Of a stretch of DNA of 64,000 nucleotides, positions 27,801 through 38,715 are shown piece by piece (within the stretch, counting starts at the first letter, position 1; each line of letters starts with the position of its first letter). The notes beneath the pieces were generated by a model that saw nothing but the letters and a program-made list of their open reading frames with translations, searched no databases and was not told the DNA's origin. The position numbers and the translations under genes are program-made. This stretch comes from Pagrus major (lineage: Eukaryota; Chordata; Actinopteri; Spariformes; Sparidae). The stretch covers positions 22,159,613 to 22,223,612 of the forward strand of contig NC_133223.1 in NCBI RefSeq assembly GCF_040436345.1, written 5' to 3'.

Positions 27801-30800
27801 AAGACTCTTCCTGTGTCTCCCAGTTTCTCCTAGTGGTATGTTTCTGGTTTTGTGTTTTTCTTGTTTTATTCCTCGGTTGTTTTTTTTCCTGGTTTGAACT
27901 TTGCTTTTGGTTGTACTTTGTTTTAGCATTTTTGTGTTGCTACTTTGTATTATGCTGTTTGCTCTTCTTGGTTTTTGGATTATTCAGCTTTTGTTAAATG
28001 AAGCTCGCCTTTTGTTCTTTATCCTGACTCCTGAGTGTTTTGCATTTGGGTCCTCACCTGTTCTCACGTAACAAATGCTCCAGTATGCTTAACATTTGAT
28101 TCTGGGCTTGGTCTCTGAGTTTTTCCACTGCTAACGCACTATGTGGCCCTTTTTTACATAACACCTTTTGTAATGAACCTATGAATGAATACTAATTAGT
28201 GCAGCTTTAAATAAAAAAATCACAAAAAAATAAAGGTACAGCTGAATTTATGGTATATCTGATACTGTATATAACTGGACAATGATGGGGCTAAAATTCT
28301 TAATACTTATTACTAGAACTACATTGCCAACCACTTGAGACACACACACACACACACACACTTATTGGCAGTACAAACACTAACAGACTGTGTACTGTCC
28401 TCTGGCTAAATAAAGGTTAGAGCTTTAAAACAACCACATGCACTTGTTCATCTGAAGCAAATCCAAGAGATTGTTTAATTAAAAGCAGGTGTCTGGCTTT
28501 AAACATTAATTCCTGTTTAATTTGAGGAACTATTTTAGTGATACAGCATTCCACCACTGAGGCCTGAATAAGAGCAACTGCTTTGATGACATGGATAATT
28601 TTAATTTGCTAACTTAATGAATATGTTTTATGACTTCTACATGTTTACACACTGTCATCTGCTTTTCATACATTATTATAAAGCCCCAAAATGCATCTCA
28701 GTTAGGATTTACCAGTGTTGCATTGTATTGAAATAAATTAGACACAGTGCATTACTGTCTTTTTTACTGCCACGTCCTCAGAATCGAAAGGGGGAAAAAT
28801 TTAAATGTGACTGCTGTATTTTAGCATCTATCCATTATCTACACCAACCTACACTGTGTGGGGACATGGACAGCACTAATGAATAGTCATTAATGAATCC
28901 CGGTGGGGAAACTGAATTATTTCAGAAGCACAGAGCAGGATTTAGATAAAATTGAGGTGAAAGTAAGTAATAATACCAACTGGACATATTGCAAATTAAA
29001 AGGCATAATCCTCTTAAGAAGTGTCCAGGGCTGTGTCACATGTGAATGTCATACAGATTGTGCATGATGGACAGCCTGGCAAATATAGGAGACTGCATGT
29101 GGCCTACCTGTGCACTGCGGGGGTTGTAGGTGCTGAGAGAGAACAGTTTGGGCTTGTGGTAGGTGACCAGGGGTCGGGTCCGGGCGCACACACATGACAC
29201 ATCAGCTTTGAAGAGTCTCCTGCTCCCCAGTCTCCTCCTCTTAGAGCTCCCAGGCACAAAGGCATCATGTCCTGTCTGACCACTGCGGGGATGAGATCAG
29301 ATGAGGTCATGGAAATGTCAGGGATATGACTCATGGTGAGCCCACATGCACTAAAAAAAGCAAGGTTTTCAAGTTGTTGCTGGTCTTATCTACTTATATC
29401 CCTCTTGTTACATGCATAAACAAGCAGGATGTTTTTATCTTTATCCCTTTTTATCTTTACAGCCAGACGGAGAAAGTTAAAAAGGCATCAGGAAGGAAAG
29501 AGATGAAGGGATGATTCAAGTGTGGCCAGATGGTGGGGCCAACCAGGCTGTTTCAACGTGTTACATTACAAAAACAAGCAGAATGCTTTTAAACTGGATA
29601 CCTTAGACAACTTGGACACACCTCTATCAGTACAAGTTTCTCTCTTTTGTATTTCATGTTAGATCTATTGTTATTGTAAACACAGCTAAAGTGTTTGCTT
29701 TAACTTACTCGTCTGATCTTTCATCTGTTAAATCTATTTATGTCTATATGATTTCACCACAACAGAAGAAAATTGCAGAGTATGTTATTGTAGGTGTGAC
29801 CAAGTCTCCCACTGCCATGTTAAGACAGTTACAGTGTCAGATTTGTGCGTGTGTGTTCTCTACCTTGTGAAGGCCCTCTTGCCCTTCCAGGTGTGTGGTG
29901 GTTTTGAGAGCGGTGAAAAGCTGAGAGGAGTCATCAGACTGTTGACAATCTGGCTGAGCTGAGCACTCTGCAATGAAGACATCATCCACGTAACACATCT
30001 TACAAGCGACAAATTAAACTCAAGTGTGAAATACAATCCGTCTATTTAGTAACAGTGAGTGAGTAATGAGATGAGATTATGTCATTCACACTTTAAACAG
30101 CATATAACTACATTCAATGTCTGACTACATATCAAGAGTGGAAAGCTAATTTTGTCCTCATTTTGGCTTAACATTGTTCATGAGTATCTGCCTGCTGACA
30201 ATGATGAAAATGAGTTGCTAACTATTATAAAACTATTACTTTTTCTTTCCTTTTTTTGCCTTTATTGATAGCGATAGCCGAGGGGCAGACAGAATATGAA
30301 TTAATTACAATTTATTGATTAATCGTGAAAATAATCAGCAGCTTAATCGCTAATTAAAATAATCGTGATTTGGAGTCCTACTGCTGAGACAATGTTTCCG
30401 CAAAAGATGTACAGTACACGTTAAACCACCACAGATTCAAACACACCTCTCACTACAGCTTTTAATGCTGACACAGACTTTAAGACAGTCTGTGCTGTGT
30501 TAGTTGAACAGACGACTCTCAGCGCTGTCTCACCCTCTACAGCTGGAAGCAGGAATAAGGTCTTTCCCTTTGAGTTGATTAAATACCCGCAGGCTTCATA
30601 AAGCAGCAGGAATTTAGCATAATAACACACAGGAACAGCATGCATACCATAATTAATTAGTTTAATCCTCTCAACCTGGGGCTGGGATATAACATTACAG
30701 ATTCACAACCTCCTGTGCTTTTCTAGACAGCAGCCTGACACCCAGTATTGTGTGTATGTATGTGTGTGTATTCAGTGTTGGGGAGACTTAACTACAATTT

Positions 30801-32535
30801 GCTGTAACTTGCTGGTAGTTAAACTACATTCATATTTTGTGCTGCATCAAGTATTTCAACTACTTTTTGGGTCATTTTTTGTAGTTTAACTACTCAATTT
30901 ACAAACTACAATTTTGGCCAATAACATGAAATATTTTTTTTTATAAAAAAAGACCTATATAATATAAAGTTTATTTTATTTTTCTTTGAAAAAAGGCATG
31001 AGACATGTCATGACATGCTAAGCCAATGCTGCCTCTGATTGGCTTGCCCTGGCAGCACACGAATGCTTCACAGAGTGGGTGGGTCTTTGTACCAAGGAAG
31101 GCAGTGCAAAGATGTTTTTAGTGCCAAACGGAGCCAGCTGTCTGATAAAAACTTTGAGAGACTGCTCATGTGTCGTGTCAACAAGCAATTCTTCCCTGGC
31201 ATCTAGTTCTAGTGCGTAAGTGTTAGTGCCTCTGAAGTTCCTGTGATGTTGACCAAAAATGTCAGCTTTTGTTCTTTAAAAAATAAAACTTGAGTTGAGA
31301 GGCATATTTCTGCTGGCATGTGAATTTTTTGTAGGCTATTATATTTTGTTTCATATACACCATATGTTGATTTATTTAACGCTGAGTTAAATGAGTATAA
31401 AGAGTATAAGTAGTTGCTAAAGCTCCAGGGGTAGAAATGTAGTTTGTTCAAACTACTGCCAGGCTGAACTACAAGTAGTTTTAAAAGCTACGCTTGCAAA
31501 GTAGCTTCCCCAACACTGTGTGTATTTGTGTTTGTTTTAGTTGCTCCTTCCTACCTGTCTCTCTATGTTGTGCAGGAGGCGTGCAGGACTGCAGGGTTCA
31601 GTGTCAGCATCCGAAGCTGTGCAGGACAACCCCGCCATCTCTCTCAGCAGGGTCTGCTGAATCTGTCTGTCTGTCAGTGGCTGGGACTCTGCAAGCACCA
31701 CACCGCCCTTAGAGACACACACACACATGACATTTTTAACACTCAACCTCTGTGTGGGGGGTTGTCCGCCTGAATTAAAATATATGGACTATTTATATTT
31801 TTAATTTTTTGGGATCACTGCAACGAATACGGACATTTCAAAGATGTATTACTCACAAGGATTATGACTTAAAGGTAAAAAGACAAGACAAAATATCTTG
31901 AGGCTTATCTATTGATAAATATATATAACATGTTTATATTCATGCAACTTTTTTATCTTACTAGCAGTCCATGAAAGTTGATTGCGTTGCTTAAAGGGAC
32001 AGTTTACTCCAAAATCAAACATACAGTACATCATTTTCCACAAAAAAAAGCACAAAAAAAACCTTGCACACTGAGATCAATGCGTTTATTCGTTGCAAAA
32101 ATTCACAGTATGAGACAGAACAGAGTTACCAAGCAGTGAATATGATTGTGTGGTCCTCTCGGGGTGAACTCTTCACTTTAGTGCAGCTTTAAAATGTGAC
32201 TTCTACAGTGGCAAACTTTTCTTACCTTTCTGTAAAATACTTTAGCTAAAGTGCTACTTACTAGCAAAAGTTGGCAGGCTCTCTACATTCTCTTCACAGA
32301 AAACTGACTTGTATCAAGTACCATGTCCTGACCTTCTCTGGCTGCCAGTTGGTACATTATGTCAGCTGGGGGTTGAGGCAGTTACAGAGGACTTTTGTCT
32401 TACCTTGGTGGAGCGGATGTGCTTGTGGAGCTCCACCAGTTGTTGTATCCTCCCCTCCAGCTCAGCCAGACGCAGCTTCAACCAGCTCCATCTGCTGCCC
32501 AGCTCTGCTCTCTCTTCCAGCCACCGCCTCTCACA

Positions 32536-32573
<38 letters not shown>

Positions 32574-35500
32574 CAGGAGGAGCAGGGTGATAAATGACAG
32601 AGAAGAACAGTTAGACCTAATAGTGTTACATAAAAAGCTTCAAAACCCTGCTACGACCTCACAAGAAGATAATTCTAAATGCTTTGGAATTTGGAAATGA
32701 ATGCGGTAAATACTTCCAGATATTCAACACAGTCATAAAACCCAGTAATTGACCACTGGGAGTGCACATAGAGGTCAACATATGAGAATAATTGGCAGGA
32801 AAATGTGTCACCAGAGAGAAAACAAACATATTAAAGGACAAAGAGAGCACAAACAGACCAAACCATTTATCATTTCACACATTTATACTGCAGCACTCTC
32901 ATCATATGACCTATTTTACATAGCCATGTTGCCATGTGTAAATTCTTTAGCATCCTAACAGCATCAAGGGGGGACACAAAAGCTTATCTAGGCCACAGAA
33001 TACAGCTGATTTGTGTGGTGTGTTTCTATAGTATGTTACCATGGCACAAGTCTGTTCAGTTAGCATTTATCTTCTGTGAGTGTGTGTGTGTGTGTGTGTG
33101 TGCTTGGCTGGCTTCAGCAGGGCAATAGTTGCCATGGCAGTGCTCTTGGACCTTGGCTAGGACAGGAGGGGACTCCCCCACCTCACACACTCTGATGCAG
33201 GACAGAGAAAGGTTAGGCCAGTCTGCAAGCAGCCACACACAGAGTATTTCACAACAGTACCTTTTTGTATTATGAGGTTGTTTATTTATTGATTTATTAT
33301 TTGATTGGCTAATGACTGCTGTTTCACTGAACTTGTGTTTGATAAGGAATCAGCACTGTCTTTCCTCCAGAGACAATAACCAGACCTGGCCATGCTGCAG
33401 CTCTCTCCAACTGTATAATGAGAAAATTCCTGGAATATTTGCCAAGCAGTAGGCGAGTCATGAGGAGAAGACAGGGGGGGAGAGGTTGCTTTCTACCACC
33501 TGTTTCACGGCAAGTTTGCAAACTACATATTTACATTTTTTTCAAGACATCTAGCAGCACAGAGAGAAAGTCTGAGTTTTCAAAGGCCAAATCCTGGTTG
33601 GATAAAAGGCCAGCCCCAGCATGTAGTTCTGAGGTTACGAATCCTCCCATTGGAGTAGTGTTTCTTGGCTTGTGCAGAGGCATTAAAGGCTTTTGGGTGT
33701 GTCCTCCACTGAAACTTTCCAACGCGCAGCCTTTCACGAATCCTCCCACACTGTGCTTTTAAAATTACAGACACACTGGAAACTGAAAATGAACAACAGC
33801 TGGAGGTGTGAAGGACAGCTGCCAGCGCAGAAAATGATCAATGTTAAAAACAAATTAAAAGTTAAACCATGTCACTGTGTTACAAGATGTTAAAGGCCAG
33901 CTATTTCCACAATTTCTAAAGCAAGGGTAACGACCCGTACCTACTCCAGCAAGGACATATCCTCCTCAAGGAGGAACCTACCATAAACACTCCCCAGGGG
34001 AGGTTTACTGACCAAGCACAGAGCATTGTTCAACCGACTCGAACAAAAGGCAAGCTGACACTTCCAAGATGACTGAAGCTGGCCAAATAAAAACACACAC
34101 ACACACACACACACACTTACAAAAGACTCTTTCTCATTCCTGTTCTCAGTGCAAATAAAGATGCCCCAGTTTTGTAAAAGGCTCCTGTTTATTGCACTGA
34201 TTCAGGGACTATTGACGTAAACAGAAGTGCTGAAGAACCAAATCTAACTGAAGAAATACACAGCACTGCACTAAAACCAGACATAACTTAAGCCCAATAA
34301 GAAATGTTTAAGTGGACTAAAGCCAAAACCAGGATGTTACCCCTCCTGTCCCAACACTGATGTCACCACATTTTTGACTAGGAAGTGTAATAACCTAGGA
34401 TGGAACTAAAAAGAATTAAACTGACCATCTAAACAGCTCAAATCTCACTCAAAATAACCTATTTTCCAAATGACTATAATCTATTTTGATTGTATTTTTG
34501 TAACATTTGACGATCTGAAGCAAATAAGCAGTATACCCATCTGACTGAGAGCTTAAATTCCTGCACAATGTTACTGTCAACCCATGGTCTGTCCAAGCTT
34601 GACATTTTACATTTCCCTTACATCTCCTAAAGATAAATGCGTCTTTCAGGGTGAAAAGGTGAGCAAGCACCCTGAGACAGATATCAAGGACTTTTTCTTT
34701 TTTTTCTTGGTCTCTCTCTGCAATGTTTCCTCTCTTCCTCTCTTTCCTCTGTCAATCTCTACTGCCAGAGAGAGAAACAAAAAACGATTATTTTCTCCAC
34801 AGGAAATACATTTGTTGTTGTGGTTGTTTGTCAGGGGTTTCACATAGCTCAACTTAGTCCAATTGCTCATCTTCCCTGTATTAATCCTGCAATGTTTACC
34901 ATTAATATATTTATTTGTGGACAATACTTACCACAGCAGTGCAAAGATATAACCTAAATTGGTAAAATATGTGAAAAATTCAAATTTTTGTGTGGTTTGT
35001 GCACAGTTTTCTGTAAGTTGATTCTTTCCTGTGGCCTGTGAGCACCACAAAACTGCTTACAGGATGTCACAACACACAATCATTCCATCTTCTTTCCTCC
35101 CCAGGGGCAATACGAGCAAGGACGCAAGTACTGTACAGCAGCACCGCCCACCTAAACTACACACAGTGGCACACACTTATAGAGTATTTTATCTAGCAAG
35201 AGGAGGAGGAGCACGATGGCACAGAATGGCTGGCACGTTACAGGCTCTCTGGCATGTCTTGTGTTTATTTCCTAGCCCGTGGGTAAAGCGAGCTGGCGAG
35301 TCTGCTGAATGTGTTATGACTGCAACATGGAAAGAGAACGTGTGTGTGTGCATGGCGAAAAAATGTCATCACACTCTCCACAGCTGGGAGGACAGGACTT
35401 GCACTCATTATAACCACACTGTAAACTTCGCCAAAGGCCAAGTAAAATATGTGTCTCACACAGAGGAGGAGCTGTGGAAAGCTGACTTTCCAAAACACAT

Positions 35501-37832
35501 ACCGTCATCCTGAAATAAGTCTTGGATTTCTTGTGTCATCCTTGGTCGTAATCTCACATAAACTTAATTAAATTCCCTCCAATTGACACCATATTTGTAG
35601 CTCTTTTCGGCTATTTCCCTCAGTGTGTTTGTAGTCTTTATTGTCCTGAACTGAAAGGTTGCCTGGAGTGACAGTCCACCTCTGTGTTCTCCTCACTTGT
35701 CTGAATTAAAACAAGGCCAGCACCACAGCTGGCTTCTGGCAACCAAATCCCAGCAAAGCACAACAAATCATTTGGCAGCAAGAGTACAGTGAAATGGTTT
35801 TGTTTTCTTCAACACGAGCTGATAACTGTGTGACCCCGCATGAAGCGATATGATTCACCTCGTCTTGATACGTGGAAAATACGCGGTTGAGGGGATTTCT
35901 AAAGTCTCTCCTTTGGAGTTTGTTTATTTAGCTGTAATCACCAGCTGTGAGAGCCGCATACACACTGTGGCCCTTTAAAATTCACAGAGTTAGAAATGAG
36001 AAACAGACCTCAATTTCAAGGCAGCCTACAACTCAAGACAGAAGGGAGAGGTCTTATAGTTTGCTTGTAAAAAGGAAACTAACTCTTCCATGTTATATTC
36101 GTGGAAAATGTGTAATAAAAGCCACTACACAAGTTTGTAAACAAGTCTGTCGGTTACAGCCATTAACAAATCAGGTTATCAACAGCTTCACATCATATTT
36201 GAACTACAGTATATATCAATAATACCCATAATGTGTTGTGAAACATTGTTTTCTGATAAACAGCATTTGCTTTGAGTGCTAAACCTTCTTTCTCTAGAAG
36301 CAGCCTTCATGGTTTTAGAATCATAGTCTTGTTGATTAGTTTGCAGACATTAGACTAGCACAATATGAGGAAGATCTGTAATGTGCGATGAGACGTTGAA
36401 TATTGTGACACCATGGATCTAATAAGGGAAATCTGAGCCCCGTTCATTCCTATGAAAGCTTCTCAGTGGCGCATGAAGCCAATAAAAAGTTTGACTTGGG
36501 TGTAAACTTACCCGGATCTTCTGCAACACATTGTGCATCCCAAAGAGTGCTATCGCTAATGTGAATGGGAATAAAACAACGTAATGGTAAAGCTCTTCTA
36601 GACTTTCCAAATGTTTGCGGACCAAACTCTGATAGGTCAAATGTTCGCATGTTGAGTGTGATTTTAATCATTCATTGCATTTCAGGTAGTCTTTTTGCCA
36701 TATCTCTATCATGTATCAGTAAAAATACAATTTATCAGTCAGGTTAATTTATCGTTGTGGATACTCACACAGGGGGAGTCTTGATTTTGCTGTGAATCTT
36801 CTGCTCCTTTTCTTCTTCGTCTGAGCTGCTGCTGGCTGTGGCCTCAGAGTCCAAAGCCTCCAGCAGGCCTCTCAACACTGACTGGTTGGAGCGGCTGAAC
36901 TCTGTGAGCTCCATAAAAGAAGATGAGGCTGTGGACGAGTCCAGCTGAGGGAAATGGGGTTTACGGCCCACTTGTGGAGGTAGTATATCAGGGTGTATGG
37001 GGTCTGAGCTGTCGAGAGAGAGAAATCCATGTTGGCAGTGCCTTTTCAGCCCCTCCAGCTGCTGTTGGCAGTGTAGCAAAGCGTGCTCTCCTAGCAGGGC
37101 TTGTAGTCTCCTCTGCAGCCTCTGAGCTCGGCTGTGCAGCCCTGCCTGGCTGGAGAGCTGCTCCTTCACGGCCTCCTCCAAGACAACTCTGGAAACCGGC
37201 TGGTCAGAGTTCACCCTGCTGCTACAAAGCTGCACTGAAGATAGAGGAGGGCAGCCAATTCTGTCCACGTTCTCCTGTGTCAATATAGAAGAGTAGACAG
37301 GAGTGAAGTCCTGGTAATTTACCTCCTTGTTGCAATATAAAGGAGGAGCAATGGTGAGGGTAAGAGGGGGGTGATGCACATCACCACCATCTGGCCCACA
37401 TTCAGGAGCAGCACTGCGTCCATGCAGCAGACGAGCCACTTGGCTATTGTGTTCAGGGACAGCGACTAAAAACATGTCTGGTACACCTGGGAAGACAGAG
37501 GCCACCTGATGAGAATCTCTCAGGCCTTCACTGAAAGAAAGGAGGCCGGGAAGGGTAGCAGAGCTGGGGAGGAGCACCGTGTCACGCTGGCTGGCAGACA
37601 CCTGGGGACACGGGGAAAACACAGGATTGGCAGGGATATCCAGGGGGCTCGCAGAGAGAAAGGAGTCCAGAGGGGGGCACGAGGACAGGTTCAGCCACAT
37701 CTTCTGGAGGTCAGCATCATCTGTCGATCTCAACTGAGACTCAAAATCAGTGTCCATTCTGACAGACGCAGGAGGTGACGACAGGTGGATCCCATGGCCA
37801 TCTTTAAGGGTTCTGGTCAAAGCTGGGGCCAT
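18617..37832 (-). CDS. kansl1l: KAT8 regulatory NSL complex subunit 1-like protein (complete, 14 coding exons)
   Basis: Coding exons, 5' to 3': 37832-36769, 32569-32404, 31707-31555, 29967-29864, 29282-29108, 26519-26339, 24378-24247, 22747-22601, 22446-22346, 21804-21692, 21278-21206, 21115-21003, 20738-20615, 18838-18617. All introns are GT-AG and all phases join without a frame break, giving 955 residues; human KANSL1L is about as long, KANSL1 longer. The protein is a nuclear scaffold of the NSL acetyltransferase complex. It shows the family's Met-Ala-Pro-Ala-Leu-Thr start, an Arg-rich helix near 230-260, an acidic Ser run near 340, the Gly-Ser-Arg-Trp coiled helix in exon 3, an Ala-Arg-Thr WDR5-docking motif at 529-531, and a C-terminal PEHE domain (about 742-845) that in the family binds the acetyltransferase KAT8/MOF. 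Assignment to the KANSL1L rather than the KANSL1 paralogue rests on length and on 'DSEAT', 'NIDNIVIPM' and 'VEDLTDEVF' wording; the family itself is secure. Confidence 0.93.
20615..20738 (-). CDS. kansl1l: kansl1l coding exon 13 (residues 841-882)
   Basis: It continues the Arg-Ser-Gly-Ser-Arg segment and then runs through low-complexity Ser/Glu-rich sequence to Glu-Glu-Trp-Leu at CTG|GTAAGA, phase 0. The acceptor is TTCTCTCCAG. Confidence 0.88.
21003..21115 (-). CDS. kansl1l: kansl1l coding exon 12, PEHE domain end (residues 804-841)
   Basis: It encodes [13 protein letters not shown], then Glu-Lys-Met-Arg-Trp and a basic tail, all characteristic of the family. The donor AAAAG|GTGGAA is weak but is fixed by the phase of the next exon. 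Confidence 0.92.
21206..21278 (-). CDS. kansl1l: kansl1l coding exon 11, PEHE domain (residues 779-803)
   Basis: It completes the Thr-Pro-Arg-Trp-Arg junction across the splice and continues into an acidic Glu-Asp-Ser-Glu-Glu segment. Acceptor TTTGCAG, donor CAG|GTAGTG, end phase 0. Confidence 0.92.
21692..21804 (-). CDS. kansl1l: kansl1l coding exon 10, PEHE domain start (residues 742-779)
   Basis: It encodes [10 protein letters not shown] and [13 protein letters not shown], the hallmark of the PEHE domain through which KANSL1 proteins contact KAT8. Acceptor CTTTTAG, donor CCAG|GTATGG. Confidence 0.95.
22346..22446 (-). CDS. kansl1l: kansl1l coding exon 9, acidic (residues 708-741)
   Basis: In contrast to the preceding exon this one is acidic: Glu-Glu-Glu-Asp-Val, then Asp-Thr-Glu-Asp-Ser-Ser-Asp-Glu. 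It ends Lys-Arg-Ala-Ser-Gln at CAG|GTAACA, phase 0. Confidence 0.87.
22601..22747 (-). CDS. kansl1l: kansl1l coding exon 8, basic (residues 659-708)
   Basis: Very basic exon with Lys/Arg clusters (His-Lys-Tyr-Lys-Gln-Arg, and Arg-Lys-Arg-Lys-Arg-Arg-Arg), suitable as a nuclear localisation or nucleosome-contact segment. Acceptor TTATTATAG, donor GAAG|GTGTGT. Confidence 0.87.
22975..23345. repeat. Intronic direct duplication, copy 1
   Basis: About 370 bases in the intron after kansl1l coding exon 7 are closely repeated at 24718-25070. Shared runs include 'agtttccatgtaccagact', 'gacaaaaggagattaagatc' and 'gtgggtgagtgacgtcttc'. Both copies have the same orientation. Confidence 0.9.
24247..24378 (-). 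CDS. kansl1l: kansl1l coding exon 7 (residues 615-659)
   Basis: It starts Asp-Thr-Pro-Leu-Ser-His-His-Leu, the counterpart of 'DVPTSLHF' in KANSL1. The acceptor is TTCTTCCAG, the donor AACA|GTAAGA. A duplicated intron segment lies on both sides of this exon. Confidence 0.85.
24718..25070. repeat. Intronic direct duplication, copy 2
   Basis: The second copy of the 22975-23345 segment, on the other side of coding exon 7, about 1.74 kb away. It is highly similar but shorter because of a gap in the 'ttcatttgcccatattgtcc'-like part. Confidence 0.9.
25291..25692. mobile_element. MITE with about 35-bp terminal inverted repeats
   Basis: The left end (tttaaagctgcactatgcag, then ttttggagaagaaatt) is the inverse of the right end (aatttcttctccaaaactac, then atagtgcccctttaaa). 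The interior has no open frame. A truncated relative in the opposite orientation lies at 56406-56620. The transposase source cannot be told from the sequence. Confidence 0.8.
25710..26130. repeat. Candidate dispersed element with short inverted repeat
   Basis: 'ttcccaactcgtcaaat' at about 25729 and its inverse 'attgacaagttgggaa' at about 25799 flank a GC-rich core. A plus-strand open frame continues to 26126, but it resembles no known family and lies antisense to the kansl1l intron. Confidence 0.35.
26339..26519 (-). CDS. kansl1l: kansl1l coding exon 6 (residues 555-615)
   Basis: A Ser- and Cys-rich stretch that ends Pro-His-Pro-Leu-Leu-Ser-Leu-Ser-Phe, aligning with the 'HPVLAFPDD' segment of KANSL1. 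It is weakly conserved and was placed because its acceptor (ATCTTCAG, phase 0) and donor (TTTG|GTAGGA, one base over) are the only ones that repair the phase mismatch between its neighbours. Confidence 0.8.
27450..28085. repeat. Pyrimidine-rich dispersed element, LINE 3'-end type
   Basis: More than 600 bases are strongly T/C-rich and end with 'gcatttgggtcctc', a phrase that recurs near the 3' ends of fish retroelements. The open frame across it is an artefact of low complexity (Phe/Ser/Leu/Cys only). Class assignment is tentative. Confidence 0.4.
28338..28361. repeat. (CA)n microsatellite
   Basis: About 12 perfect CA units in a kansl1l intron. Confidence 0.9.
29108..29282 (-). CDS. kansl1l: kansl1l coding exon 5 with WDR5-docking motif (residues 496-554)
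   Basis: A basic segment (Lys-Arg-Arg-Arg) that could serve as a nuclear localisation signal is followed by Cys-Ala-Arg-Thr-Arg-Pro at 528-533. In KANSL1 an Ala-Arg-Thr motif of this kind inserts its Arg into the central cavity of WDR5 (WIN motif); the Arg here is residue 530. The acceptor is CCCCGCAG, the donor CAG|GTAGGC, end phase 0. Confidence 0.9.
29864..29967 (-). CDS. kansl1l: kansl1l coding exon 4 (residues 462-496)
   Basis: It encodes [12 protein letters not shown], matching the family's 'SAQLTEIINSLI' helix that continues directly from the previous exon. The acceptor is CATTGCAG and the donor AAG|GTAGAG, with the last codon split after two bases. Confidence 0.9.
30773..31518. mobile_element. 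Non-autonomous hAT-type element with 8-bp target duplication
   Basis: The element starts CAGTGTTGGGGA and ends with the inverse, TCCCCAACACTG (one mismatch allowed). It is flanked by an identical 8-base direct repeat, tgtgtatt, at 30765-30772 and 31519-31526. Inverted ends starting CAG and an 8-bp duplication are hallmarks of hAT elements. It is about 746 bp with no transposase frame. It lies in the intron after kansl1l coding exon 3, ending 36 bases beyond the splice donor. Confidence 0.85.
31555..31707 (-). CDS. kansl1l: kansl1l coding exon 3 (residues 411-461)
   Basis: The exon opens Gly-Gly-Val-Val-Leu-Ala-Glu, the counterpart of the family's 'KGIVVLEE' segment, and closes with Leu-Leu-His-Asn-Ile-Glu-Arg-Gln. 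The acceptor is CTCTAAG and the donor CAG|GTAGGA; both ends are phase 0. A nearer acceptor (GCTTGCAG before 31688) would give an incompatible phase. A hAT-type element begins 36 bases beyond the donor. Confidence 0.88.
32404..32569 (-). CDS. kansl1l: kansl1l coding exon 2 (residues 355-410)
   Basis: It begins with 11 AGC serine codons and then encodes the conserved helix [11 protein letters not shown] followed by a Leu-heptad stretch ending Ile-Arg-Ser-Thr-Lys. The acceptor CAG belongs to the same (CAG)12 run that encodes the serines, so several in-frame acceptors are available. The donor is AAG|GTAAGA, phase 0. Confidence 0.9.
32537..32572. repeat. (CTG)12 / (CAG)12 microsatellite at a splice acceptor
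   Basis: Twelve perfect units. Read on the minus strand, the first CAG is the splice acceptor of kansl1l coding exon 2 and the rest encode 11 serines. Confidence 0.95.
33078..33101. repeat. (TG)n microsatellite
   Basis: About 11 perfect TG units. Confidence 0.9.
34092..34114. repeat. (CA)n microsatellite
   Basis: About 11 perfect CA units. Confidence 0.9.
36769..37832 (-). CDS. kansl1l: kansl1l coding exon 1 (residues 1-355)
   Basis: This large exon carries the start codon and about a third of the protein. The 5' UTR begins in the same exon at the acceptor CTGTCAG before 37879. The exon is mostly disordered Ser/Pro-rich sequence; near its middle it has a basic amphipathic helix (Arg-Ala-Gln-Arg-Leu-Gln-Arg-Arg-Leu), and it ends in an acidic run after '[16 protein letters not shown]'. 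The donor is CCTGT|GTGAGT, leaving a codon split after two bases. Confidence 0.92.
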
Positions 37833-38715
37833 GCCACTTGTAAAACTACTGATGCTCTAGGTCGCCAAGGGAAAATCACCTGACAGCAAAAAAAAAAACA
37901 CATGGGTAAAAGAGCTTCTTTATATTAATCGGCAACATTTAGATAACTTTTTTTACGTTTGACATTTTTAAGGACGACACAACTAACTGATTGATTGAGA
38001 AGGTGATAGACGGATTAATTAATCATGAAAATAATGAATTGTTGCAGAGCTAGCTAGTTAGTAACTTCCCCTGCTGATGCAAAATAATCCCTTAAAAAAT
38101 AAAACTGGATTCCTAGCAGAATTTAAGCACAACTCTACATAAATACAGTCAGTAACACTTAACAACTCACTAATTCCGAGTAGTGTAGAGAGAAGCAATG
38201 GAGACAAAGCACAATGAGTTAATGACAGGAGACACAGACACTGAGACTGCAGCCAAGAAACTGTAACATTAACGTCAGCTGTCTAACGATGACGCATTAA
38301 TGGTTAACGAACTGGTGAATTATCGTTAACTTATCTCTTCACCTTGTCCACTTTATTTTGTGACATGAACATAAATCCCTCATTACACTCTCGCCGAACA
38401 TCTTATTGTGGATTAACCCCGGCTAGCCTCCGTTTCGCCTCTTCTAGCTAGTTACAACGTGTAAGTTACCAAACTATCGGACTAACTAGCTAACTAACTA
38501 GCTAACTAACTAACGCCAACTAACTGCCTTGATAATGGAAGTGATGTGAAACGATAAGGTACCAAAACAACGAAAGCAGGAGCCGGGAAACAAGTTGATA
38601 AATCACAGGTTAGTTTCACATTAACAACGACCGGACAATCAGTCACTTGAGTAAATATCAGCCAAAAAACGTCCGTTGACACTCAGTGAAGTCTTCATGG
38701 CGAAACGTTACTCAC

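Larger units (their letters stand above)
32573..36768 (-). other. kansl1l: kansl1l intron between coding exons 1 and 2
   Basis: A 4.2-kb intron with a (TG)n tract at 33078-33101 and a (CA)n tract at 34092-34114. A 160-codon plus-strand frame at 35031-35513 has no recognisable family and biased composition, so it is not called as a gene. Nothing else is evident. Confidence 0.7.

Noticed and set aside
31555..31688. Alternative acceptor GCTTGCAG for kansl1l coding exon 3
   Set aside because: It would start the exon one base out of phase with exon 2 and remove the conserved Gly-Gly-Val-Val-Leu segment. The acceptor before 31707 keeps both.
35031..35513. 160-codon plus-strand open frame inside the large kansl1l intron
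   Set aside because: Composition is irregular and it resembles no family I know. It has no splice partners and lies antisense in an intron with repeat-like sequence; a chance frame is more likely.
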